From positions 1 through 64,000 of the forward strand of contig JAKBCE010000006.1 of NCBI GenBank assembly GCA_021808195.1: 64,000 nt of DNA. Reading direction: 5' to 3'. Positions 54,947 through 62,850 of this stretch are shown here, piece by piece (within the stretch, counting starts at the first letter, position 1; each line of letters starts with the position of its first letter). A program made the translations under genes and the position numbers. The notes beneath the pieces were generated by a model. That model was not told where the DNA came from, searched no databases, and saw nothing but the letters and a program-made list of their open reading frames with translations. The stretch is from Pseudomonadota bacterium. GTDB lineage: Bacteria > Pseudomonadota > Gammaproteobacteria > Steroidobacterales > Steroidobacteraceae.

Positions 54947-54961
54947 TGGCCCGGCGATTGC
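54947..54961 (+). promoter_or_regulatory. sigma54 promoter of flgA
   Basis: TGGCCCG-GCGA-TTGC followed by A, with one mismatch to TGGCACG-N4-TTGCA. Divergent from the flgB sigma54 promoter about 190 bp away. The predicted start site is within a few bases of the flgA ATG at 54975. Confidence 0.65.
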
Positions 54962-54974
54962 ATGCTATGCCCTC

Positions 54975-55706
54975 ATGAATACGATCGCGTCAACTTCCCG
55001 TCTCCCGAGCCGGCGAGGCGTGCGGGTGCTGTGCTGCACACTGACTCTGCTGGTTCTGGGCGTGGCGAGCGCAGCGGTGCAGCCCATTGCGAGCATCCGT
55101 CAGGCTGCCGTGCAATTCGTGCAGGGGCAAATGCCGCCCGGGGAGACCGGGGTGGTGCTTCGTGCCGGTCACCTCGATCCGCGTTTGCGCCTGGCGCGCT
55201 GCGCAGGGCCGCTCGAGGCCTCGTTGTTGTCTGGGGCGCGGCTGCAGGCCAATATGTCGGTGGCCGTGGGCTGTCATAGGGGGGCGGACTGGACGATTTA
55301 TGTGCCGGTCAGCATTGCATCGCGTCTGCATGTGTGGGCCCTTCGTCAGCCGGAGCAGGCCGGCGCTCGGCTGACGGCAGCGGATCTGCTGCCCGAGACT
55401 CGCGTAGTCTCTGGCGTGGCCGCGGGCTACGTCACGGATCTGGCGTTGCTCGGACGCAGTACGCTGCGTCATCCGATGCCAGCGGGAGCGGTCCTGCACG
55501 ACAGCGATCTGCTCGCAGAATTCATGGTGCGGCAGGGGGAGCAGGTGACCCTGGTCGCATCCATTGGGGGGATCCGCGTCCGCGCACGCGGCGTTGCTCT
55601 GCAGGACGGACGCTATGGGCAGGTGATTCGGGTACAAAATCCCACCTCCAAGAAGGTGGTGCAAGGAATGGTCGGCGGCTCGCAGGTGGTGTATGTGTCA
55701 CCCTAA
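54975..55706 (+). CDS. flgA: Flagellar P-ring assembly chaperone FlgA
   Basis: 243 residues from the ATG at 54975 (MNTIASTSRLPSRRGVRVLCCTLTLLVLGVASAAV), giving a basic n-region and signal peptide. Upstream starts would precede the sigma54 start site. The C-terminal SAF-like domain carries RPPM.GAVL-type sequence (LRHPMPAGAVLHDSDLL), VRQGEQVTLVASIGGIRVRARGVALQDGRYGQVIRVQNPTSKKVVQGMV. It is a periplasmic chaperone for FlgI. Its TAA stop forms part of the -35 of the flgM promoter. Confidence 0.92.
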   Translation: MNTIASTSRLPSRRGVRVLCCTLTLLVLGVASAAVQPIASIRQAAVQFVQGQMPPGETGVVLRAGHLDPRLRLARCAGPLEASLLSGARLQANMSVAVGCHRGADWTIYVPVSIASRLHVWALRQPEQAGARLTAADLLPETRVVSGVAAGYVTDLALLGRSTLRHPMPAGAVLHDSDLLAEFMVRQGEQVTLVASIGGIRVRARGVALQDGRYGQVIRVQNPTSKKVVQGMVGGSQVVYVSP

Positions 55707-55730
55707 AGTTTCCCGAGAGGGGGCCGATAT
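55704..55730 (+). promoter_or_regulatory. sigma28 (FliA) promoter of flgMN
   Basis: TAAAGTTT (55704-55711) matches the -35 consensus exactly; after an 11-bp spacer comes GCCGATAT (55723-55730), 7 of 8 matching the -10. The -35 begins with the flgA stop codon. The flgM ATG is about 30 bases past the -10. Confidence 0.85.
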
Positions 55731-55759
55731 CAGACCAAAGGTGCTCCAGGAGAGCAGTC

Positions 55760-56089
55760 ATGTCCGACAAAATCAACGGCTTAACCGGCCCCTCCCCCAC
55801 GATTGAGGGTGGGAGCAGCGCGCGGCGCGCGCCGGAGACGGCCGGCAGCCAGACCTCTGGGTCAGCGCCCGCCGCGGCGGCCAGCGCGTCCGACGTTCAC
55901 ATTACCGGCTCAGCCAGCCTGCTCGCCGGGATTGCGCAGCATCTGCGTTCGCTTCCGGCGGTCGATGCTGCGCGGGTGGCACAATTTCAGGCCGCTATCG
56001 ATAGCGGCACCTACAGCGTGCAGCCGGGTAGCGTGGCAAACCAGTTGATGCAGTTCGAGCAGTCGCTCGCGCAGCTGCGCGGAGGATGA
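55760..56089 (+). CDS. flgM: Anti-sigma28 factor FlgM
   Basis: 109 residues from an ATG with CCAGGAGAG upstream. The N-terminus SDKINGLTG, a disordered Ala/Ser-rich middle and the C-terminal helical LLAGIAQHLRSLPAVDAARVAQFQAAIDSGTYSVQPGSVANQLMQFEQSL are characteristic. It holds FliA inactive until exported through the finished hook. Transcribed by FliA itself, giving feedback. It lies 3 bases before flgN. Confidence 0.93.
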   Translation: MSDKINGLTGPSPTIEGGSSARRAPETAGSQTSGSAPAAAASASDVHITGSASLLAGIAQHLRSLPAVDAARVAQFQAAIDSGTYSVQPGSVANQLMQFEQSLAQLRGG

Positions 56090-56092
56090 TCG

Positions 56093-56578
56093 ATGGATCA
56101 GGAGGTCTGCCGGGAGCATCTGACCGAGCTGTTTCGTGACGAGGCGGCGCTGCTGGTTGAACTCGAGCAATTACTGAGTCGGGAAGGCCAGATCCTCGAG
56201 GGCTCGGACATTCAGGAGATCGAGCGAACGACGCGCGCCCGGCAGGAGCGGATGGGAGCGCTCGCCCGCCTGGAGGAGCAGCGCCGTTCACTGTGTGCAG
56301 TGCATGGTTTCGCCTCTGACCGTGCGGGGCTCGAGGCGGTCATGGCGTGGTGTGATCCCAGCGGCAGCCTCACCGAGTCGCTGCGCGAGTGCGCCGTTCG
56401 AGCGGTGCGCTGCCGCGAGCTCAACGACCGCAACGGGGTGCTGGTCACCGCTCGGCTGCAGCGGGTCGAGAGCCTGCTCGGTGCATTGACCGGGCGGCCG
56501 ACACGCGCCGATACGTATGGTCCGCGCGGCTACGGTGCCGCAGCATTGCGTGCGGGCCGGATGCTCGGCGCCGCGTAA
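56093..56578 (+). CDS. flgN: Flagellar export chaperone FlgN
   Basis: 161 residues, helical. LTELFRDEAALLVELEQLLSREGQILEGSDIQEIERTTRARQERMGALARLEEQRRSL matches the FlgN family N-terminal helices; the C-terminal part has LNDRNGVLVTARLQRVESLLGALTG. It is the chaperone for FlgK and FlgL, both encoded here. Co-transcribed with flgM from the sigma28 promoter. Confidence 0.9.
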   Translation: MDQEVCREHLTELFRDEAALLVELEQLLSREGQILEGSDIQEIERTTRARQERMGALARLEEQRRSLCAVHGFASDRAGLEAVMAWCDPSGSLTESLRECAVRAVRCRELNDRNGVLVTARLQRVESLLGALTGRPTRADTYGPRGYGAAALRAGRMLGAA

Positions 56579-56903
56579 GCGCAAAATAATCAGCCGAGTC
56601 GGGGTGCGCCTCGACACTGCCCGGCAGCCGTGCGTCGCAGCGTGGGCCTGAAAGGCGGCGCATCTCAGGAATTGCTCTTCCCCGCTGTCGATCCGACAGG
56701 TAGCGCCGTGCTCACCAACCTTTCATGGCAGTGAGCCGAGCGGTGCGCGTGCGGTAAGGGTCCTCGTGCGATTGCGCCGCCTCAGCAGAGCGCCTGCCGC
56801 CTGCGCCGAGCAGGATCTCGGTTGCGGTGGGCGAGGGCCATGCAGGCCCACGAGCGCGGACTGCTGCGTCGCACCGCGAGTTGCCCCGGGTGTGGCCAGC
56901 CCT
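56579..56903. other. 325-bp convergent intergenic region
   Basis: Between flgN (plus) and the HDOD gene (minus). No supported gene or clear intrinsic terminator was found. Long open frames here are antisense or GC-driven. Confidence 0.35.
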
Positions 56904-57830
56904 CTAACCGAGCGCGGCGCGCAGCGCGGCGATCTCCTGGGCAGACTCCTCGAGGAGGCACTGGCAGGTGGCTGCGTCGATCTGCAGGCGCTGCAGCGGC
57001 TTGGCGGTCTCCAGCCGCGCCGCCAGGTTCTGCGGTTCATCGAGATCCGCCAGTACCGTCCCGATCAGCAGCACGTCGGCCAGGGTCGCCGGTCCGCGCG
57101 CCTCGCGCTCGAGGTTCTCCGACTCTTGCACCGCCTGCACGATCTCATCGGCCATGCCCCAGTTCTCAAGCAACGCCGCGGCGATGCTCAGGTGCCAGCC
57201 GCGCTCGATGCCGGCGTAGGTCGCTTCATCCTGGAACAAAGAGCGGTGCCGGCTTGCGCGGGTGAGAATGTAGAGCCGACCGACGCCTTGCAACAGCCCA
57301 CAGAGCAGCGCGGTGTCAGCCATGACCCGCGTCATCCGGCGGGCGACCACGAAACTCAGGCTGGCAACCTGCACACTGCGCTTCCACAGCTCCCCGAGTC
57401 GGCCTTCGAGGCCGCGCAGGGTCGGCGCATGGCGCAGCTGTCGGACCGCGAACGCGATGGTCGCCGAGCGCACGGTGTCGAGTCCGACTCGCGCCACCGC
57501 AGTGCGCAGATCCGTGACGGGGGTGGTGCTGGGGTTCAGGGCGACCGAATTGGCGATGCGCACCAGTTGCGTCGCGAGCACAGGCTCGCCACCGATGACC
57601 CGGACGATCCGTCCGAGGTCCGCTGCAGGATCGCTGAGCACGCGCTGCACGCGCATGACGATGTGCGGGAAGCCGGGAAGCTCGACTTTACCTTCGGAAA
57701 GCTCGGCGGCAAGCTCGCGCACGAAGCCGAACGCGATGTCCTGCTCGGTGCTGGCGCTCGCCCGGCTCGGCACTGCGTCGGCTGTCAGCTGCTTTGGCAT
57801 GGCCGTGGTGTCGCGTTCGCTCGGGATCAC
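56904..57830 (-). CDS. HDOD domain protein 1
   Basis: 308 residues from a GTG at 57828-57830 that overlaps the upstream HDOD stop as GTGA; an ATG at 57800 is an alternative. The HDOD domain (about residues 50-250: VELPGFPHIVMRVQRVLSDPAADLGRIVRVIGGEPVLATQLVRIANSVALN, LRTAVARVGLDTVRSATIAFAVRQL, LLCGLLQGVGRLYILTR) is intact, but the HD pair is replaced (QG instead of HD), so phosphohydrolase activity is unlikely. HDOD proteins usually have signalling roles. It is paralogous to the neighbour upstream and shares its sigma28 promoter. Confidence 0.87.
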   Translation of the reverse strand: MIPSERDTTAMPKQLTADAVPSRASASTEQDIAFGFVRELAAELSEGKVELPGFPHIVMRVQRVLSDPAADLGRIVRVIGGEPVLATQLVRIANSVALNPSTTPVTDLRTAVARVGLDTVRSATIAFAVRQLRHAPTLRGLEGRLGELWKRSVQVASLSFVVARRMTRVMADTALLCGLLQGVGRLYILTRASRHRSLFQDEATYAGIERGWHLSIAAALLENWGMADEIVQAVQESENLEREARGPATLADVLLIGTVLADLDEPQNLAARLETAKPLQRLQIDAATCQCLLEESAQEIAALRAALG

Positions 57831-58720
57831 ACGCCAAGCGCCTCGCGTAAAGCATGGATCTCGTGCTCGCACTCCTCGATCAGCTTCTGATAGCCGGCCG
57901 CATCGATCTGCAGCTTGCGGCAGGCGACCACGTCGTGCATGTTCAGCTCGATCGTCTCGGGATGCTCCTTGAATGCGCTCAGCAGTTGACTCACGGTGAG
58001 CACATCGGTCAGGTCCGGCGGTCCGGCGTGCGTCCGATCGAGATCCTCGTAATCACTCACCGCTGCGACGATCTCATCGGCCATTTCCCAGTTCTCGAGC
58101 AGCGCCTTGGCGATCGAGGCGTGCCAGTCGCGCACAATGGAGCTATACACGGCAGGGTCGCTGAGCAGACTCGGGTAGCCGGTGACGCGAGTCAGAATGT
58201 AGAGCTTGCCGATGCCGTGCAGCAGTCCGGCAAGCATCGCGGTGTCCGGATTGACGCGGCTGAAGCGCTTGGCGACCACGTAGGACATCGCCGCGACCGA
58301 GGCGCTCGTGTGCCACAGGTCATCGAGCGGTTGTTCGAGGCCTTTCAGACCGTCGCTCTTCTTAAGCTGCGAGATCGCGAATGCGATCGCTGCGCTGCGC
58401 ACCATGTTAAAGCCCAGGCGGGCGATCGCACCGCGCAGCTCGGTCATCTGCCGGCCCGTAAAATTGATCGCGGCCGAATTGGCGATCTGCAGCAGCCGCG
58501 CGGCAAGCATGGGTTCGGAGCCGACGACCCGCACGACTTTATCCTGGGTCACTTCGTCATCCGCGAGCACCTGACGGACACGCAGGGCGATGTCCGGAAA
58601 GCTCGGCAATTCCACTTTGCCCTTGGACAGCTCGGCCGCCAGCGCCTGCACGAACGCGAAGACATCGGGGTTGCCGACAGCGGCTGTTGCGGGGGAGGTG
58701 GCTGGCGCGGGTGTGCTCAA
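57827..58720 (-). CDS. HDOD domain protein 2
   Basis: About 297 residues from a TTG at 58718-58720 with a GAGG site 8 bases upstream. A TTG at 58744 would lie before the predicted sigma28 start site and is rejected. HDOD domain with VELPSFPDIALRVRQVLADDEVTQDKVVRVVGSEPMLAARLLQIANSAAIN and MLAGLLHGIGKLYILTR; HG replaces HD. It heads the two-gene HDOD unit and appears to be part of the FliA regulon, suggesting a role linked to motility or chemotaxis signalling. Confidence 0.87.
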   Translation of the reverse strand: MSTPAPATSPATAAVGNPDVFAFVQALAAELSKGKVELPSFPDIALRVRQVLADDEVTQDKVVRVVGSEPMLAARLLQIANSAAINFTGRQMTELRGAIARLGFNMVRSAAIAFAISQLKKSDGLKGLEQPLDDLWHTSASVAAMSYVVAKRFSRVNPDTAMLAGLLHGIGKLYILTRVTGYPSLLSDPAVYSSIVRDWHASIAKALLENWEMADEIVAAVSDYEDLDRTHAGPPDLTDVLTVSQLLSAFKEHPETIELNMHDVVACRKLQIDAAGYQKLIEECEHEIHALREALGV

Positions 58721-58747
58721 TGCGGTGGCCTCGTCTGAATACAATGG

Positions 58748-58774
58748 TTATCGGCGGCTCGGCGCTGGACTTAA
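58748..58774 (-). promoter_or_regulatory. sigma28 (FliA) promoter of the HDOD gene pair
   Basis: On the minus strand TTAAGTCC (58767-58774), an 11-bp spacer and a perfect GCCGATAA (58748-58755). The -35 variant is close to that of the fliC promoter (TCAAGTCC) and the spacing is the same. Confidence 0.75.
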
Positions 58775-58807
58775 TACCGCGGCGGAGAATGCCGCGATGG
58801 GCGCGGA

Positions 58808-59980
58808 TCAGGAGCTCGGTGCTGACGGCTCGCGCGTGATATCCATCGTCTCGGCCAGCGAACGGATCTTCGCTGCAATGTGCTCAAGTGCCAGCACGTG
58901 CTCGGCAGCGCCGAGCGCGACCGCCTCGCCCGGCATGCCCCACACCACGCTGCTCGCCTCATCCTGCGCAATCGTGCGGCTGCCGCTGTCGAGCATCTCT
59001 TTCATGCCTCGGGCGCCGTCCTTGCCCATGCCGGTGAGCAGTACGCCGATGGCGTTTCGGCCGCAGTGCTGGGCGACCGAGCGGAACAGCACATCGACCG
59101 AGGGCTTGTGCCGATTGACCGGAACACCGTCGTCGAGTCGGCAGACGTAGCGGGCACCGTCGCGCACCACCATCAGATGCCGGTCCCCCGGTGCGATGTA
59201 GACATGGCCCGCGAGAATCTGGTGGCCATCTTCGGCTTCGGCGACCGACACTGCGCTGCAGTCGTTCATGCGGCGCGCAAATGGACCACTGAACGCCTTG
59301 GGAATGTGCTGCGTGATGACCACACCCGGACTGTCCGGGGGCAACCGTATCAGGACTTCCTTGATCGCTTCCGTACCGCCCGTCGAGGCCCCGATCGCGA
59401 TGATGCGATCGGTGGTGCGCAGCGGGCGCAGCGTGGCATCGCGCGGCAGGACCGCATCGGCCGTATGGGCCGGTCCGGGACCCGAACCGGCTCGGACGGG
59501 GGGGCGCAGCGGGTCGAGAGCCCTGACGCTGGCGCGTGCTGCGGCGCGAATCTTCTCGGCCAGTTCGTCACGGTATTCGGTGAAGGTCGCCGCCAGATCG
59601 ATTTTCGGCTTGGGCAGATAGTCAACCGCCCCAAGCGAGAGCGCATCGAGCGTCACGTCCGCGCCCTTTTCGGTCAGCGAGGAGACCATCACCACCGGCA
59701 TCGGCCGAAGCCGCATCAGATTGCGCAGAAAAGTGATGCCGTCCATACGCGGCATCTCGACGTCGAGGGTGATCACATCGGGGTCGAGCTGTTTGATCTT
59801 CTCCCGGGCCGCGTGCGCATCGGCGGCGGTGCCGACGACCTCGATATCCCTGGTCGAACTCAGCATCTCGCTGAGCAGTCTTCGCACCAGTGCGGAATCA
59901 TCGACGATCAGCACACGGATGCGATGCCGGGTACCGGCCGTAGTGCGCTCGCTCGAGAGACGGCCGTTGCTTTGCATCAT
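58808..59980 (-). CDS. cheB: Protein-glutamate methylesterase/deamidase CheB
   Basis: 390 residues from an ATG overlapping the cheD stop (ATGA). The receiver domain has the acidic pair VDDSA and phospho-acceptor Asp73 in [12 protein letters not shown]. The methylesterase domain carries the catalytic set [12 protein letters not shown] (Ser), TQHIP (His) and [12 protein letters not shown] (Asp). It removes methyl groups from MCP glutamates for adaptation. Last gene of the mcp-cheY-hyp-cheZ-like-cheR-cheD-cheB operon. Confidence 0.95.
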   Translation of the reverse strand: MMQSNGRLSSERTTAGTRHRIRVLIVDDSALVRRLLSEMLSSTRDIEVVGTAADAHAAREKIKQLDPDVITLDVEMPRMDGITFLRNLMRLRPMPVVMVSSLTEKGADVTLDALSLGAVDYLPKPKIDLAATFTEYRDELAEKIRAAARASVRALDPLRPPVRAGSGPGPAHTADAVLPRDATLRPLRTTDRIIAIGASTGGTEAIKEVLIRLPPDSPGVVITQHIPKAFSGPFARRMNDCSAVSVAEAEDGHQILAGHVYIAPGDRHLMVVRDGARYVCRLDDGVPVNRHKPSVDVLFRSVAQHCGRNAIGVLLTGMGKDGARGMKEMLDSGSRTIAQDEASSVVWGMPGEAVALGAAEHVLALEHIAAKIRSLAETMDITREPSAPSS

Positions 59981-60663
59981 TCGAACAGCTCCACATCGCC
60001 GCCGGTGTTCTGGCGCCCGAGGCTCTCGAGGTACAGCTGCTCGTGCCGGCTGACGATGTGGTTCTCGACCGGGCGTAGCTTGCGCAGCCGTACCCGGCCG
60101 GTTGCCGGAAAATACACGACCTTGCGCGGCTGCGTTCCGCCGAGATCCTGCGCAGCAACACGGTAGCCCTCGATCGCCACGTAGTTGTGCACGAATTTGA
60201 TGTTCCGTCCACCGACGTCGGTCATGGCGGCCAGGATCTGTCCGCCGCCGAACAGCTTGATCTCGAGTCGTTCGCGGGCGGCGCCGAGTTTCAGCAGATC
60301 GTTGATCAGGCTTTCCATCGCGTACGAGCCATAGCGCGTCGCGAGTCCGACGGCCGGGTTCAACCAGTCGTTCTGCCCTACCGCGGCATCCTCGGGCAGC
60401 ATGAAGTGATTCATCCCGCCGACACCGCGCTGCGGATCGCGCACACAAGCCGATACGCAAGAGCCGAGCACCGTACTGATCGCCACCTCACCGCGGGTCA
60501 CGTAGTACTCGCCCGGCAGAATCTTGACGGTCCAGCCGTGCTCACGGTCCCAATAGCGCTCGAAGTGCTCGAACCCCGGCACCTGCGGCGGCGGTTCAGC
60601 CGCCCCGGCCTGAATGGCCCCGAGCTCAGAGGCGCCGGTAAATGGATTTGCCGATGAGCGCAT
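59977..60663 (-). CDS. cheD: Chemoreceptor glutamine deamidase CheD
   Basis: 228 residues. The deamidase core [44 protein letters not shown] holds the catalytic Cys (GSCVSACV) and His (MNHFMLP). A long C-terminus continues [39 protein letters not shown]. The final residues are GGDVELFE, resembling the end of the small CheZ-like protein encoded nearby. Its start lies within the 3' end of cheR (38-base overlap). Confidence 0.93.
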   Translation of the reverse strand: MRSSANPFTGASELGAIQAGAAEPPPQVPGFEHFERYWDREHGWTVKILPGEYYVTRGEVAISTVLGSCVSACVRDPQRGVGGMNHFMLPEDAAVGQNDWLNPAVGLATRYGSYAMESLINDLLKLGAARERLEIKLFGGGQILAAMTDVGGRNIKFVHNYVAIEGYRVAAQDLGGTQPRKVVYFPATGRVRLRKLRPVENHIVSRHEQLYLESLGRQNTGGDVELFE

Positions 60664-61492
60664 AGCTTTCGCTGACTTTGAAGAGGCTCTCGGAATGCCC
60701 CAGAAACAGCAGACCGCCCGGTCGCTGCAACTGGCTCATACGTGCGAACAGATCGCGCTGTGTATCCTTGTCGAAGTAAATGACCACATTGCGGCAGAAA
60801 ATCACGTCCAATGGGCCTTTCATCGGCAGCGGCTCCATCAGATTGAGCCGCTTGAACGTGACCCATGCGGCCACCTCAGGCTTGACTTGCCGGTTGCCCG
60901 GACGCAGCGGTCGAGGCTCCTGAAAAAAGCGGGCCTGGCGCTCGGCGGATAGGCCACTTAGACGCTCAGCCGGATACAGACCGTTGCGGGCGCGCTCGAG
61001 CACCTCGGAGTCCAGGTCCGTGGCGAGAATGCGCACATCCCAGCGCTCCGGATTCGGCAGCGACTCGAGCACGGTCATCGCGATCGAGTACGGCTCCTCG
61101 CCCGTGGAGCACGCCGCCGACCAGATGCGCAGCCGCCGGCCAGCCGGGCCCTCGGCCAGCAGCGGCGCGAACACCTGCTCGCGCAGGTACTGGAAGTGAT
61201 GTGGCTCGCGGAAGAACGAGGTGAGATTGGTGGTGATCGCGTTGCACAGCTCGGTGAGCTCGCGCTCATCCTGGCTGAGCAGCTCGCGGTACTCGGCAAA
61301 ACTGCGCAGCCGCAGCGCGCGCAGCCGGCGCGTCAGACGCCCATAGACCAGCTCGCGCTTCTGCTCGCCGAGATGAATGCCGGTGAGCGATTTCACCAGC
61401 GCGCGCAGCGCCTGGAAATCCTCCTCCCGAAACGCGAACTCGCGCAGCCGCTGCGAATTCGCCTCCAAGACCATATCGCGGTTGGCGCTCAA
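60626..61492 (-). CDS. cheR: Chemotaxis protein methyltransferase CheR
   Basis: 288 residues. The N-terminal helical domain has [40 protein letters not shown]; the SAM-dependent domain has [50 protein letters not shown] and [16 protein letters not shown]. It methylates MCP glutamates. The MCP at the end of the window carries a WxxF-type tail that could tether this enzyme. Its start overlaps the preceding stop by 4 bases. Confidence 0.95.
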   Translation of the reverse strand: MSANRDMVLEANSQRLREFAFREEDFQALRALVKSLTGIHLGEQKRELVYGRLTRRLRALRLRSFAEYRELLSQDERELTELCNAITTNLTSFFREPHHFQYLREQVFAPLLAEGPAGRRLRIWSAACSTGEEPYSIAMTVLESLPNPERWDVRILATDLDSEVLERARNGLYPAERLSGLSAERQARFFQEPRPLRPGNRQVKPEVAAWVTFKRLNLMEPLPMKGPLDVIFCRNVVIYFDKDTQRDLFARMSQLQRPGGLLFLGHSESLFKVSESYALIGKSIYRRL

Positions 61493-61944
61493 AACAGCTC
61501 CACGCTGCCTTCCTCGGCATGAAGTCGCAGCGGCGCGGCCTGCTCGCCGGCCGGCATCAGCAGATTGAATAACATCCGGTGCGACTCAGTGGTGAAGTGC
61601 GTGCGCAACCGCTCGCGCAACATCGGCCAGCCGCTCGGATCGGCGCTCTGCGGTGCATCGGCCGTGGCGCCCGCCAGCAGATCGCGCACCTGGGTGAGCT
61701 GCTGCGCCATGCGGTCGTGGAACTGAAGACTCTCGATGCACACGGTGACCTCGGCCCGCAGGTCGAGCGCCGATTGCGGCGTGGCCGCCGCGATGCGCGC
61801 GAGAGCCTGCCCGAGCGTCGCCACCGGCACCAGCGACTCATGAATCGCCAGCTCGATCAGGGCTGCGGCCGTAGCCGCTGCGCGTGCGAGCGGATCGCAC
61901 GAGCGCGTGTCCGGCGGCGCCTCGGGGAGTGTCTGTCGCGTCAT
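61489..61944 (-). CDS. Small chemotaxis-operon protein with a CheZ-like D-x3-Q motif
   Basis: 151 residues, predicted mostly helical, with no named family that I can assign. Residues 70-90 read IESLQFHDRMAQQLTQVRDLL. The F-x-D-x3-Q pattern (Asp77, Gln81) has the same spacing as the catalytic pair of CheZ (Asp143, Gln147, in FQDLTGQ), so CheY-P dephosphorylation is a reasonable hypothesis. The length is shorter than CheZ (~214) and the C-terminus ends GSVELF. It overlaps cheR by 4 bases (ATGA), directly upstream in the operon. The motif is seen; the function is inferred. Confidence 0.6.
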   Translation of the reverse strand: MTRQTLPEAPPDTRSCDPLARAAATAAALIELAIHESLVPVATLGQALARIAAATPQSALDLRAEVTVCIESLQFHDRMAQQLTQVRDLLAGATADAPQSADPSGWPMLRERLRTHFTTESHRMLFNLLMPAGEQAAPLRLHAEEGSVELF

Positions 61945-62001
61945 GTCAGATCCGCATCAACGTGAGCTTGCAGCGAAGGTGCATGCGATCGAGTCGCAGT
62001 C

Positions 62002-62033
62002 CCGGTCGGCGGCCATGCGGCCGCTGACCGGGC
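62002..62033. repeat. Strong intercistronic hairpin
   Basis: 14-base arms (62002-62015 and 62020-62033) pair with a single mismatch around a 4-base loop: CCCGGTC-x-GCGGCC arms. It sits between the secreted-protein gene and the CheZ-like gene. No T-tract, so it more likely tunes processing or stability, or attenuates transcription, than fully terminates. Confidence 0.5.
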
Positions 62034-62067
62034 GAGACGTGACCTTCTGCAGTCACTGCAGAGTGGC

Positions 62068-62403
62068 TCAACTGTGCTTCGACTTGAAGATGCGCACCTG
62101 GCTGTTGAACTTCGAGGCAATCTGCTTCAGCTGATCGACCGCCGCGTTGTGCAGACTCACCTGCGCGTTGGAACTCAGCTGATTCTGCCGTACCTCGAAT
62201 TTCAGGCACTGCAGGTACGTCTGCACGTCGTGGTTGTACTCCTGAATGGTCTGCATGGCAGTGACCATCTGTTGCTGGCTGGCCGTCGCGCCGTCCGGGA
62301 TCCGGCTCGGTGCCGTCGGCAGATGGCAATTGGCGTAGGCGGCGGGCAGGCCGATGGCACAGACGACCGCCAGGGAACTCAGAACCTTCTTGGGGGATTT
62401 CAT
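62068..62403 (-). CDS. Small secreted protein of unknown function
   Basis: 111 residues from the ATG with GAGG 7 bases upstream. The signal peptide MKSPKKVLSSLAVVCAIGLPAAYA is clear; the mature part begins NCHLPTAPSRIPDGATASQQQMVTAMQTIQEYNHDVQTYLQCLKFEVRQNQ. The pattern C..P..P..PDG..A....M..A...I..Y......Y..CL, with two cysteines that could pair, looks like a recurring but uncharacterised periplasmic family. It is set between cheY and the CheZ-like gene, an unusual place for an exported protein. Confidence 0.75.
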   Translation of the reverse strand: MKSPKKVLSSLAVVCAIGLPAAYANCHLPTAPSRIPDGATASQQQMVTAMQTIQEYNHDVQTYLQCLKFEVRQNQLSSNAQVSLHNAAVDQLKQIASKFNSQVRIFKSKHS

Positions 62404-62448
62404 CACAGAACCTCGTTGCAAGCGTAGCGTGGACAAAAAACCAAAATT

Positions 62449-62811
62449 TCAGCTCAATACCTTGCTGACCGTGGCGAGCAGACGATCAGGATTGAAAGGC
62501 TTGACGAGCCAGCCGGTCGCGCCAGCGGCTTTGCCCTGTTGTTTGCGCTCAACCGTCGCCTCGGTGGTGAGCACGAGCAGCGGTATGTAGCGGTAGTTTG
62601 CCCGGGTGCGCAGCTCGCGAACGAGAGTGATGCCGTCCATGTTCGGCATGTTCACGTCGGTGATGACGAGGTCGAACTTCTGTCGCTCGGCGATTTGCAA
62701 CGCCTCGATGCCGTCGGAGGCCTGCTGCACCTCGTGGCCGGCTCCGGTGAGCGTGATTCCGACCATCTGGCGCATGGCCGCCGAGTCGTCTACCGCAAGT
62801 ATCCGTGCCAT
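62449..62811 (-). CDS. cheY: CheY-like single-domain response regulator
   Basis: 120 residues. Acidic pocket VDDSA (Asp8, Asp9), phospho-acceptor Asp52 in ITDVNMPNMDG, switch Thr82/83 in LTTEA and Lys104 in VKPF. The segment KQQGKAAGATGWLVKPFNPDRLL is characteristic of chemotaxis-type CheY proteins. It presumably relays receptor output to the flagellar motor. It lies 39 bases after the MCP gene. Confidence 0.9.
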   Translation of the reverse strand: MARILAVDDSAAMRQMVGITLTGAGHEVQQASDGIEALQIAERQKFDLVITDVNMPNMDGITLVRELRTRANYRYIPLLVLTTEATVERKQQGKAAGATGWLVKPFNPDRLLATVSKVLS

Positions 62812-62850
62812 CGTCGTGCTCCGCAGTCTGTTGCAATGAGTTGTTGTTGA

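Noticed and set aside
56766..57890. A 374-residue plus-strand frame
   Set aside because: Antisense to the HDOD gene; no homology pattern.
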